Assembly (NCBI GenBank): GCA_963558565.1
Contig: CAUWGX010000001.1
Coordinates: forward strand, 252,993 to 316,992
Source: Atopostipes sp963558565
Lineage (GTDB): Bacteria; Bacillota; Bacilli; Lactobacillales; Carnobacteriaceae_A
Direction: 5' to 3'
Length of the DNA: 64,000 bases
Part shown: piece by piece, positions 17,069-25,641 of the stretch
How positions within the stretch are numbered: position 1 is the first letter of the stretch
Layout of the letters: each line of letters begins with the position of its first letter
Notes under the pieces: model-generated
The model's input: only the letters and a program-made list of their open reading frames with translations
Database searches by the model: none
Told to the model about the DNA's origin: nothing
Translations under genes and position numbers: made by a program

Positions 17069-17754
17069 CAGCTACGGTCACCCGCTTTCTTATGTTTTTT
17101 ACTTAATTGACGGTCAAACCAAACATTATAAAGAATGCTCATAAACAAAGCAATCAATGCCACTACTAACGAAGCAACCGCAATACTGGCAGCAGGCGCA
17201 TGATAACCTAATGAGTCTAAGGTTCCAGCAATCAATAAAGTTCCTGCAGCTCCTACAAAAGTATTTTGAGCGTAGAAGTTTCCTATATTTTCCATTGCCG
17301 CTGCTTGAGCTTTAATGCGTTCTTTCGTTTTTTCATCGACATCATCATAGTTCGCCACAGCTGATGCTTGAGCCATGGGTTCAATAATTGGACGAATAAG
17401 TTGTGGATGTCCACCTAATCTTAAAGAAAATAGGCCCGATGCTTCTCGAATAAATAAATAAAGGGACAAAAATCTTCCGACTGTTAATCCTTGTATCTTA
17501 TCGATTAAATGAACCGCTTGCTCTTTCAAACCATATCTTTCGGATAAACCAATCATAGTAAGGGTAAGTACAAATAAAGTAACTAACCGATTTTCGGTAA
17601 ATCCTTGCCCTAACAGTGTTAGAACTTCTGTAAAAGATAAACCGCTTACTAGACCCGTCACTAAACCAGCAATAATAACGACAGCAATGGTATCAATTTT
17701 CAAAATAAATCCAATCACTATAATTACTATCCCGATTAACGGTAAATATTCCAT
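17068..17754 (-). CDS. DUF969 membrane protein
   Basis: 228 residues with five to six membrane spans and the DUF969 signature SGLFSLRLGGHPQLIRPIIEPMAQ followed by AAAMENIGNFYAQNTFVGAAGTLL. It is the first gene of the DUF969-DUF979-pcp operon and overlaps the next gene by one base. Probably half of a two-component membrane transporter; the C-terminus is cytosolic and basic (KKHKKAGDRS). Confidence 0.85.
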   Translation of the reverse strand: MEYLPLIGIVIIVIGFILKIDTIAVVIIAGLVTGLVSGLSFTEVLTLLGQGFTENRLVTLFVLTLTMIGLSERYGLKEQAVHLIDKIQGLTVGRFLSLYLFIREASGLFSLRLGGHPQLIRPIIEPMAQASAVANYDDVDEKTKERIKAQAAAMENIGNFYAQNTFVGAAGTLLIAGTLDSLGYHAPAASIAVASLVVALIALFMSILYNVWFDRQLSKKHKKAGDRS

Positions 17755-17876
17755 AGTCTTTTATCTCCTTTCAAATAATGTAATATATTTTACCACATTT
17801 TATTTGAAATTAAAAATACTGATATGAAGGAAAAACGCTTTCGCTTCAAGGGTTAGACAGGAATACTTTTCTATTT

Positions 17877-18503
17877 TCAATGCTTCCAACCATAAGTTTC
17901 TAAATCTATTGGGCCTCTTCGGCGAGATACATAAGGATTTTCTTTTACGATATATCTTAAAGGAGCTTCCGTCCATTCTTCTTTATTGGGGATGCCGATA
18001 CGTGGCGTTTTCATAATTTCTTTGGCTGTTCTTTTCGTTGAAAAATCAATCGATAACGGGGGCTCGATAATAGAACGACCATATTCTTCCATTGAAATCC
18101 CCATGGCCTGTGTCATTTTACCTGGTCCATTCGTTAATTCATACCCTGTTTTGCCTCGTCTAGCTTCCATTAATTCAATTCCCTGTTCAGGTTGGACAGC
18201 ACGGATTAAAACAGCTTCAGGTTCTCCTATTTCTTTCGTTGTGATGTTCAACAATAAGTTCCCCATCATGTTGTAGATGTAAATCGTTCCTGCTTGATCA
18301 TACATCGCCTCTACTCGAGGTGTTTTACGCCACTGGTAAGTATGTGCAGCCATATCTCTAACTCCTAGATAAGCTTCCGTTTCTACAATCCAGCCAGTGG
18401 TTATTCCTTCTGGAGTTTCTGAGATAAGTTTTCTACCTAATAAATTCTTCGCAACTTCAATCGTTGACCATTGACTATCTGTTATATCAAAAATTCTTCT
18501 CAT
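17877..18503 (-). CDS. 3-methyladenine DNA glycosylase (AAG/Mpg family)
   Basis: 208 residues, the normal size for this family. Recognisable motifs: AKNLLGRKL near residue 20, IVETEAYLG with the catalytic Glu, DMAAHTYQWRKTPR, YIYNMMG, and NGPGKMTQAMGI. It removes alkylated or deaminated purines from DNA by base flipping. Five bases separate it from the upstream threonine aldolase gene, so they are one operon. No terminator hairpin was identified in the 120 bases after it. Confidence 0.92.
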   Translation of the reverse strand: MRRIFDITDSQWSTIEVAKNLLGRKLISETPEGITTGWIVETEAYLGVRDMAAHTYQWRKTPRVEAMYDQAGTIYIYNMMGNLLLNITTKEIGEPEAVLIRAVQPEQGIELMEARRGKTGYELTNGPGKMTQAMGISMEEYGRSIIEPPLSIDFSTKRTAKEIMKTPRIGIPNKEEWTEAPLRYIVKENPYVSRRRGPIDLETYGWKH

Positions 18504-18508
18504 ACTTT

Positions 18509-19543
18509 CTAAAGTTTATTTATATCCTCAATGAGTGCGTCGACATTTTCGATCGCTGTTGCCCAGCTCGTACATATCCGAACCACACTATATCTTTCAT
18601 CTTCTTCTTCGAATAAAAGGAGGCTATATTTTTCTTGTAGTTGATTTATTTGATCTTCATTCAAAATTGGAAAAAGTTGGTTCGTATAAGCTTCATACTT
18701 TAATTGGATGCCTTGAGCAACCAAGGCTTCTTTAATACGCATGGCTTGTGTGGCTGCATATTTTGAAATTTCAAAATATAAGTCTTCTTCAAAGAGGACT
18801 TCGAATTGGATCCCTAATGCTCTCCCTTTAGCGAGCAAAGCGCCTTTTTGTTTCATGACTGTTTTAAAACCACGCTGGATCTCTTCATTATTGATGACCA
18901 CAGCTTCGCCGAACAGTGCACCTATTTTAGTACCTCCGATATAAAAGACATCACTTAAATTTGTCAAATCATGTAAGGTTACTTCATTTGTTTCGGCCAC
19001 TAATCCATACCCAAGTCTTGCGCCATCGATAAATAATTTCATATTATAATCTTCGCACACGGTCTTTAAAGCTTTCAATTCTTCTTTTGAGTATAAAGTC
19101 CCTGTTTCGGTTGGATTGGATAAATAAACCATCCCGGGTTGAACTTTATGAAAGTTAGCCGGATTCCTTTCATAACTTTCAGCTAGCTGTTGCACATCTT
19201 CAGCATAAATTTTTCCGTCTTCACTTGGTAGCGGCAATAATTTATGGCCAACTGCTTCGATCGCCCCTGCCTCAAGATTCAAGATATGACCGCTATCCGC
19301 CGTAATGACGCCCTGGTATGGACGTAAAGAGGCTGCAATCACTATTAAATTTGTTTGCGTGCCGGATGAAATGAAATGTACATCCACATCTTCTCGCTTT
19401 AGTGCTTTTTTTATATGTTTTTTTGCGTTTTTTGTGTATGAATCGAGACCATAACCTGGAGCTTGTTCTCTGTTCGTTTGCATGAGACGCTCTAGAATTT
19501 GTTCATGCGCGCCCTCAGTATAATCATTATCAAAAAGAATCAT
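18509..19543 (-). CDS. Low-specificity L-threonine aldolase (PLP)
   Basis: 344 residues of the beta-eliminating-lyase/threonine aldolase family, fold type I. The PLP lysine is Lys206 in YIGGTKIGALFGEA, and FIDGARLGYG holds the cofactor Asp. It cleaves L-threonine or L-allo-threonine to glycine and acetaldehyde. Co-transcribed with the DNA glycosylase gene five bases downstream, an arrangement with no obvious functional logic. Confidence 0.88.
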   Translation of the reverse strand: MILFDNDYTEGAHEQILERLMQTNREQAPGYGLDSYTKNAKKHIKKALKREDVDVHFISSGTQTNLIVIAASLRPYQGVITADSGHILNLEAGAIEAVGHKLLPLPSEDGKIYAEDVQQLAESYERNPANFHKVQPGMVYLSNPTETGTLYSKEELKALKTVCEDYNMKLFIDGARLGYGLVAETNEVTLHDLTNLSDVFYIGGTKIGALFGEAVVINNEEIQRGFKTVMKQKGALLAKGRALGIQFEVLFEEDLYFEISKYAATQAMRIKEALVAQGIQLKYEAYTNQLFPILNEDQINQLQEKYSLLLFEEEDERYSVVRICTSWATAIENVDALIEDINKL

Positions 19544-19713
19544 GCTTATGCCCTCCTATATTTCGTTTGGGAATTACAACACGATTCATTTTACAAAAAA
19601 CCATTCATGAGAGCAACTTTTAGGAGGGAAAACCAACTCTTTCCTTTTACACACAATATGCAGGGCGGCTGAGTTTTTACCCGCATTCTATTTCATAACT
19701 CACACGCCAGGAA

Positions 19714-19727
19714 GGAAAGCGTTTACA
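19714..19727 (+). promoter_or_regulatory. CcpA cre site in the cstA promoter
   Basis: GGAAAGCGTTTACA matches the cre consensus TGWAANCGNTNWCA at 13 of 14 positions. Its last six bases are the TTTACA -35 box (19722-19727), followed after 16 bases by TTATCT, so CcpA binding would block initiation. This predicts glucose repression of the downstream transporter. Confidence 0.7.
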
Positions 19728-19802
19728 ATATCTATTTTTTGTGTTATCTTGAATCCGTAATGGGGTGTATAAATATCATACTATAAAAGAGGAGTGGAAA
19801 AT

Positions 19803-21287
19803 TTGTATTCATTTATTGGTGGAGTCATTCTTTTAATATTAGGCTATATATTTTATTCAAAAGTCATCGTTAAAAACTTTGGCATTGTACCTGAACGCGA
19901 AACTCCCGCATATGTCCTTGAAGACGGGAATGATTTTGTTCCAATGTCACAAAACAGAAACTGGCTAATTCAATTACTTAATATCGCTGGGACTGGTCCA
20001 ATCTTTGGCCCGATTATGGGCGCACTGTACGGTCCAGTTGCTTTTATTTGGATAGTCATTGGAAACATTTTTGCTGGAGCAGTTCATGATTATTACTTAG
20101 GAATGATTTCCTTACGAAATAATGGGGATCATTTACCCGCTTTAGCCGGCAAATATTTAGGAAATTTTATGAAACATCTCGTGAATTTATTTTCAGCTTT
20201 ATTACTACTATTAGTGGGAACGGTCTTTGTTACAACTCCTGCTTCTTTACTTGAAGGAGTTTCTGGTGGTATTAATCACTGGATATGGGTTATTATTATT
20301 TTTATGTATTATTTCCTCTCAACTATACTGCCCATCGACAAAATAATTGGGCGTATTTATCCAATTTTTGGTGCTATCTTATTAATTGCTTGCGTGGGAG
20401 TTGGTATTACGCTATTCACTAGTGGAAACATTGTAAAGGTCCCTGAATTAACGTTACAGAATATGCATCCTGAAGGTGTTTCTATTATTCCTGGTCTCTT
20501 CTTTACAATCTCATGTGGGGCAATGTCTGGCTTTCATGCGACACAAAGCCCTATTATTTCAAGAACAATTCAAAAAGAAGAACAAGGACGCTATGTGTTC
20601 TATGGCGCAATGATTACTGAAGGTGTCATCGCAATGATTTGGGCAGCAGCAGCGATGGCTTTATTTGATGGGCAAACGCTAAGTCAAATTATTGCTTCAG
20701 GTACCGCTTCAGCAGCAGTTAGCGACATTGCTTTGACTTTATTAGGAACTTTCGGTGGTACGTTAGCTATTTTAGGGGTCATTGTTTTACCGATCACTTC
20801 CGGTGATACAGCTTTTCGTAGTCTACGTATGATTATTGCAGACTATATTAACTTAATCCAGAAACCATTAAAAAATCGGTTTGCAGTCGCAGTCCCCATT
20901 TTTGTGATTAGTGCTGGTTTAATGTTCATTGATTTTAATATTTTATGGCGTTACTTTAATTGGGCAAACCAAGCAACGGCTGTTATTGCTTTATTTGTAT
21001 CCGCTGCTTATTTAATGTTGAAAGATAAAGAATATCTAAGCACCCTTATTCCAGGGATCTTTATGTTGTATATGGTCATCCTCTACTTGTTAACAGAACA
21101 AATTGGATTTGGCTTGCCAATGCAAGTTTCTTATTATATCAGTGCGGTGGCAGTAGCAATCATCGTATTTATATTCATTCGATATGTCAACACTGTTAAA
21201 GAAGAAACAAATCCAAATAGTGATTTACTCAATGATCAAAAATCGATTGAAACCCTCTATCCTGAACTTGTCGATCAGTATCGTTAA
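19803..21287 (+). CDS. CstA-family carbon starvation transporter
   Basis: 494 residues from a TTG at 19803, eight bases after GAGGAG; a GTG at 19794 overlaps that ribosome site. It has about 14 hydrophobic segments and the CstA pattern near the N-terminus (IAGTGPIFGPIMGALYGPVAF and NIFAGAVHDYYLGMISLR). It belongs to the shorter Gram-positive branch (E. coli CstA is about 700 residues). Family members import peptides or pyruvate during carbon limitation. The cre site in its promoter fits catabolite repression. Confidence 0.88.
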   Translation: MYSFIGGVILLILGYIFYSKVIVKNFGIVPERETPAYVLEDGNDFVPMSQNRNWLIQLLNIAGTGPIFGPIMGALYGPVAFIWIVIGNIFAGAVHDYYLGMISLRNNGDHLPALAGKYLGNFMKHLVNLFSALLLLLVGTVFVTTPASLLEGVSGGINHWIWVIIIFMYYFLSTILPIDKIIGRIYPIFGAILLIACVGVGITLFTSGNIVKVPELTLQNMHPEGVSIIPGLFFTISCGAMSGFHATQSPIISRTIQKEEQGRYVFYGAMITEGVIAMIWAAAAMALFDGQTLSQIIASGTASAAVSDIALTLLGTFGGTLAILGVIVLPITSGDTAFRSLRMIIADYINLIQKPLKNRFAVAVPIFVISAGLMFIDFNILWRYFNWANQATAVIALFVSAAYLMLKDKEYLSTLIPGIFMLYMVILYLLTEQIGFGLPMQVSYYISAVAVAIIVFIFIRYVNTVKEETNPNSDLLNDQKSIETLYPELVDQYR

Positions 21288-21319
21288 CAAATTCTTTAGT
21301 TCATACACTTCATTACAAG

Positions 21320-21369
21320 AAAACTTCCTTGATTTCGTCTATACGCTAGACGAAAACCAAGGAAGTTTT
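21320..21369. terminator. Bidirectional terminator between cstA and opuCD
   Basis: A very long stem: AAAACTTCCTTG with its complement, and an inner TTTCGTCTA/TAGACGAAA pairing, with T-runs on both strands. Confidence 0.9.
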
Positions 21370-21391
21370 TTACTGAATATTTTTATTTTTC

Positions 21392-22054
21392 TTAATGAGA
21401 CATCGGATCTAATTTATTTTCAACCCAAGTTAAGAAAACATCACCGATAATCGCCATTACAGAAATTGGAAGCACACCAGCAATAATAATACTTGCACCA
21501 TCTGAAGCATTTACGCCTTGCTGTAGAATATCGCCTAAACCAGATGCGCCAACAAAAGTACCTAAGGTAGCTACTCCAACCCCCATAATAAAGGCGTTCC
21601 GGACGCCTCCCATAATTACTGACATAGATAAGGGAAATTCAATCTTATAAATTATCTGCCATTTCGTCATGCCGATTCCTTTTCCAACATCTAAAATATT
21701 ATCATCAACACTACGCACACCCGCATAAGTATTTCTTAAGATGGGAAGCACTGAGTAAATAAATACGGTAATCACAACTAAATTGGGCCCTAAACCAACG
21801 GCCAACATCAAAATCGAAAGCATCGCCAAGGAGGGAACGGTTTGAATAACATTCGCAATTCCTAAAATCCAATCAGCGATTTTAGTGGTTCGAGCTAAAT
21901 AAAAACCTAAAGGAATCGCAAAAATAGCCGCAAACAAGACCCCATATATCGCCATTAAAAAGTGTCGACTAAATTGTTCAAAAACATAGGCCCCATTTGA
22001 TTGATAGTAATAGACGATCTGTTCCCAAAGGGGTAACTGTGTGACATCAATCAT
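21392..22054 (-). CDS. opuCD: Osmoprotectant ABC transporter permease (OpuCD-type)
   Basis: 220 residues with five to six membrane spans and the permease EAA loop (DVGKGIGMTKWQIIYKIEFPLSM). Last gene of the opuCABCD operon, overlapping opuCC by 8 bases. With OpuCB it forms the channel for glycine betaine, carnitine or choline uptake. Confidence 0.88.
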   Translation of the reverse strand: MIDVTQLPLWEQIVYYYQSNGAYVFEQFSRHFLMAIYGVLFAAIFAIPLGFYLARTTKIADWILGIANVIQTVPSLAMLSILMLAVGLGPNLVVITVFIYSVLPILRNTYAGVRSVDDNILDVGKGIGMTKWQIIYKIEFPLSMSVIMGGVRNAFIMGVGVATLGTFVGASGLGDILQQGVNASDGASIIIAGVLPISVMAIIGDVFLTWVENKLDPMSH

Positions 22055-23009
22055 CAGAAATCATTCCTCCTTCAATGGGTTCTAAATAAGGTTCAACATC
22101 TTCAAAATAATTATTTTCTTCGAGCCAATCAAAAGCAACGGTTCGTGGTTCTAATAAGTAGTTTTCACTTATATAGTTAAGATTCTGCATTTCTTCTTCA
22201 TCGATTTGCCCTTCTAATTTTTTGAAGATACCCTCTAATTCTGGATATTCTTCAACGATTTCAGCTTTTGCTAATGGACTTGCATCATATGGTGGGAATA
22301 AGCGCTGGTCATCTTCAAGCAATACCAGATTTTGTGCAGGTATTTGTCCATCTGTTGAATATCCTAATCCTACATCAATTTCTTCACTAGATAACGCCGT
22401 ATATAATAACCCTAAACTCATTGGGAAAAGATCGTCAAACTCAAAACCATATTTTTCAATAAACGCATTGTAGCCGTCTCCCTCACGAGTCATCCAGTTT
22501 GTGTCCACTCCAACAGAAAATTCGTCTTTATATTCTTCTAAGTCACTAACCGTTTCAAGCCCATATTCTTCAGCAGTTTCTGCTCTGACCATAAAGGCAT
22601 AAGTATTTGAAAATCCATAACTTGGATACCATAAATGATCAAATCTCTCTTTGAATTGTTCCACAACAATCCGTTCGGCTTCTTCTGGATCTGTCGTCGC
22701 TTCTTGATCTAATTCTCCCGTCAAACTGGTTCCTGTATAACGAACTCCTGAAATGTTTGCATCTCCTGTCATAAAAGCTTGATGGTTCATTCCTGAAGAT
22801 AGGTTTGTAACAACATTCGCATCAATATCTATGTAATGTTCGACCATCCCTTCAATCATATATCCCATCATATCCATTTCAGTCGAGGTCCCTCCAGTAA
22901 TTGAAATGCCTTCTCCGGTCACTGATCCACCTAAACCAGGCAAAGCACAACCTGTTAAAAGAATACCTGTTCCTAATATACTTATAAGTTTTTTCACAAA
23001 TTTACGCAT
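22047..23009 (-). CDS. opuCC: Osmoprotectant-binding lipoprotein (OpuCC-type)
   Basis: 320 residues. The signal peptide ends in lipobox LLTGC (Cys at about 21). The quaternary-ammonium-binding (OpuAC/ProX-like) fold follows, with LGLLYTALSSEEIDVGLGYSTDGQ and aromatic residues expected in the ligand cage. It delivers betaine or carnitine to OpuCB-OpuCD. It overlaps its neighbours by 8 bases on both sides, indicating tight translational coupling. Confidence 0.88.
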   Translation of the reverse strand: MRKFVKKLISILGTGILLTGCALPGLGGSVTGEGISITGGTSTEMDMMGYMIEGMVEHYIDIDANVVTNLSSGMNHQAFMTGDANISGVRYTGTSLTGELDQEATTDPEEAERIVVEQFKERFDHLWYPSYGFSNTYAFMVRAETAEEYGLETVSDLEEYKDEFSVGVDTNWMTREGDGYNAFIEKYGFEFDDLFPMSLGLLYTALSSEEIDVGLGYSTDGQIPAQNLVLLEDDQRLFPPYDASPLAKAEIVEEYPELEGIFKKLEGQIDEEEMQNLNYISENYLLEPRTVAFDWLEENNYFEDVEPYLEPIEGGMISDD

Positions 23010-23649
23010 TTTCAGTATTCACCTCTGACCTTGTTTGTGGTGATAATCTTTTCTCGAGATAACCAAAGCCAAAATCCATCACAATGGCGATGATAATGAC
23101 TGGGATTGTCCCACCAAAAATCAAATCTTGTCGGTAGGTCTGCAAACCATTAAATATAAAGTCACCAAGACCGCCTCCACCTATATAAGCCGCAATCGTT
23201 GTCCAAGCAATCACGTAAACAGCGGATAAACGGATACCAGCCATAATTACTGGAACAGCCATTGGTAGTTGAACTTTTTGAATCACTTGGCCCGTCGACA
23301 TCCCCATTCCTTTCGCTGCATCTAGTAAATTCGGATCAACGCCAGACATGCCCAAATAGGTGTTTCTTAAAATGGGAAGTAAGGAATAGATAAACAACGC
23401 AACAATTGCAGGCGTAGCGCCCACACCGAGTAGAGGGACCATTAATGCTAATAAAGCCAATGTTGGTACCGTCTGTAAAACACTCGCGATCCCGATCACA
23501 ACATTTGCAATTTTTGGAAATTGAGAAAGGATAATACCTAATGGAACAGCTGCCAGAACACCCAAGCCTAGTGAAATTAAAGAGAGACCGATATGTTCTA
23601 GAATTAATCTCAGAAGTGTATCTCCTTCATTCGCAAAAAATTCAATCAT
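23002..23649 (-). CDS. opuCB: Osmoprotectant ABC transporter permease (OpuCB-type)
   Basis: 215 residues from ATG 23649, one base after the opuCA stop; in-frame GTG (23658) and TTG (23670) inside opuCA are alternatives. Five to six membrane spans and the EAA loop DAAKGMGMSTGQVIQKVQLPMAV. Second gene of opuCABCD, paralogous to opuCD. Confidence 0.87.
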   Translation of the reverse strand: MIEFFANEGDTLLRLILEHIGLSLISLGLGVLAAVPLGIILSQFPKIANVVIGIASVLQTVPTLALLALMVPLLGVGATPAIVALFIYSLLPILRNTYLGMSGVDPNLLDAAKGMGMSTGQVIQKVQLPMAVPVIMAGIRLSAVYVIAWTTIAAYIGGGGLGDFIFNGLQTYRQDLIFGGTIPVIIIAIVMDFGFGYLEKRLSPQTRSEVNTENA

Positions 23650-23650
23650 C

Positions 23651-24811
23651 TTATTCACTCGTTCCTTCAACTAGGATTTCTTCTTCAATCTCTTCTTGGT
23701 TCCAGATAATATCATATACGAGATTTACTAAAGTAGTTTTGGTAATAATTCCTGTCAAACGACCTTCACTGTCAACCACTGGAATATTTGAACGTCCTGT
23801 TTTTAATACTTGTTGTAGTTGATTTTGAATCAATGTACTTTCTCGTAAAGGACGGATAGAATCATCCATAATTTCAGTAATATTTCGGGATTTATTTTTG
23901 ATATTTGCAATATATTCAATGGTCACGCGTCCCATTAATTTGTCGTAATCATCCACGACAAATAAAGTATCTACCCCTTTTGAATGCATAATTGTTAAAG
24001 CATCCGAAACAGATTTTCCAGGAGAGATCGTCAAAACATTCGAGTTCATGACTTCTTTTACCGTAATATTACTTGTTTTCGCATCAAATAAGCGTTCTCG
24101 ACCAACAAAGTCACGAACATAATCATTGGCAGGTTCAGCCAAAATATTTTCAGGCGTATCATATTGAATGACTTTTCCTTCGTGCCAAATTGCAATGCGA
24201 TCACCTAATTTAAGCGCTTCGTCCATATCATGCGTAACAAAGACAAAGGTATTGTTGTACTCTTCTTGTAATTCAATCACTAATTCATGCAAAGCATCTC
24301 GTGTGATAGGGTCTAAAGCACCAAAAGGCTCATCCATCAAAACAGTCCCTGGATTAGCAGCTAGGGCTCGAATAACCCCAATTCGTTGTTGTTGTCCACC
24401 CGATAGCTCGCTAGGATAACGTTCAAGCAGTTCAAGGGGAAGATCTACTCGTTTCATCAAACGCTCCGCTGTTTCACGACATTTTTCCTCGCTCCATTCC
24501 AATAAGCGCGGAACAGTCACTACATTTTCATAAATGGTAAGATGGGGTAATAACCCTGTTTGCTGAATAGCGTAACCAATTTTACGTCGTAAATTTACAG
24601 GATCCATCGTTTTTATCTTTTCGCCGTTCATTGTTATTTCGCCATAGGTTGGCTCATGCATGCGGTTAATAAGGCGTAGGGCAGTTGTTTTACCGCTTCC
24701 CGATGTTCCTATAAAACATACAAATTCACCATCCTGAATTTCTAAATCTACATTATCAACCGCTTTGATTTCATTGTTGTAGATTTTGGATACTCCTTTA
24801 AATTCAATCAC
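23651..24811 (-). CDS. opuCA: Osmoprotectant ABC transporter ATPase with CBS domains (OpuCA-type)
   Basis: 386 residues. ATPase domain: Walker A GTSGSGKTT, signature LSGGQQQR, Walker B VLMDEPFGALDP. Two CBS domains fill residues from about 255 to the end (VLTISPGKSVSDALTIMHSKGVDTLFVVDD and the following repeat). In OpuA/OpuC systems these sense ionic strength or nucleotides such as c-di-AMP. First gene of a four-gene operon for compatible-solute import. The 209-base region upstream contains a GGTCAAA direct repeat (GGTCAAAAAAGGTCAAA on the minus strand). Confidence 0.92.
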   Translation of the reverse strand: MIEFKGVSKIYNNEIKAVDNVDLEIQDGEFVCFIGTSGSGKTTALRLINRMHEPTYGEITMNGEKIKTMDPVNLRRKIGYAIQQTGLLPHLTIYENVVTVPRLLEWSEEKCRETAERLMKRVDLPLELLERYPSELSGGQQQRIGVIRALAANPGTVLMDEPFGALDPITRDALHELVIELQEEYNNTFVFVTHDMDEALKLGDRIAIWHEGKVIQYDTPENILAEPANDYVRDFVGRERLFDAKTSNITVKEVMNSNVLTISPGKSVSDALTIMHSKGVDTLFVVDDYDKLMGRVTIEYIANIKNKSRNITEIMDDSIRPLRESTLIQNQLQQVLKTGRSNIPVVDSEGRLTGIITKTTLVNLVYDIIWNQEEIEEEILVEGTSE

Positions 24812-25032
24812 AGTTTTCTCCTCTTTCCTTATTGATTATAAAAATTCGTTTTCATACCTGCGTTCTAAAGTAACACATAACAAAAATGCATTCAAATTTA
24901 AAGCGAAATAACTTTGACCTTTTTTGACCAATAACGATTTTTAAACAAATTAAAAACTCCCGCTAACGTGAGCGTCATTTGTTTATCTCTATATCCTTTG
25001 TGTTAAATTAAAAGAAAGGAGTGGATAAGATT

Positions 25033-25569
25033 ATGCATAATTATTCAAGACAACAATTTCATGAAGGTTTTCAGTGGGGACCGTTTATTTTAGGAATTTT
25101 AAGTCTCATCCTGTCCTTCTTAGCCTTTAATCATCCAATGGTCAGTATTTTCTCAGTGGCTTTTTTCTTTGCCATTGGCGCTATTTTAAAGGGTATTTAC
25201 GAGTTGTTTTTCAGAAGAGCGTTACGCCAGTTTGTCAACTACAATTCTACGTTATTAATCATTATTGGAATTGTTGATTTATTGATTGGCGTCTTTTTCT
25301 TATTTAATTTATCGGGTGCTATTTTAGCTTTACCTTATTTATTTTCTTTTTGGTTAATTTTTGATTCTATTGGTACCCTCCTGACGGCAAGACCGGTCCG
25401 AAACTTTAGTAATGCTCAATTTTGGTTTACAATTTTGATTGGTATTCTAGGGATTATTATTGGCTTTTTATTGCTTTCAAATCCGTTAAGTACTTATGTG
25501 GCGATCGCAACTTTAGTTGGCATTTATTTTATGCTTTATGGTATTTTAAATATTGTTTATGCTTTTTAA
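25033..25569 (+). CDS. HdeD-like (DUF308) membrane protein
   Basis: 178 residues from ATG 25033; a GTG at 25021 overlaps the AAAGGAG ribosome site. Six hydrophobic segments cover nearly the whole protein, with the paired short-TM layout (IGAILKGIYELF, later GIYFMLYGILNIVYAF) of DUF308/HdeD proteins. Enteric HdeD aids acid resistance at high density, but the function in Firmicutes is unknown. Confidence 0.75.
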   Translation: MHNYSRQQFHEGFQWGPFILGILSLILSFLAFNHPMVSIFSVAFFFAIGAILKGIYELFFRRALRQFVNYNSTLLIIIGIVDLLIGVFFLFNLSGAILALPYLFSFWLIFDSIGTLLTARPVRNFSNAQFWFTILIGILGIIIGFLLLSNPLSTYVAIATLVGIYFMLYGILNIVYAF

Positions 25570-25583
25570 TTCAATAAATAAAG

Positions 25584-25625
25584 AGACCTGTTACTTATCA
25601 GGATCTGCTGATAAATAACAGGTCT
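25584..25625. terminator. Bidirectional terminator
   Basis: Long stem AGACCTGTTA...TAACAGGTCT, extended by TTATCAG/CTGATAA across a bulge, with T-runs on both strands between convergent genes. Confidence 0.88.
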
Positions 25626-25641
25626 TTTTTAATGATGATTC

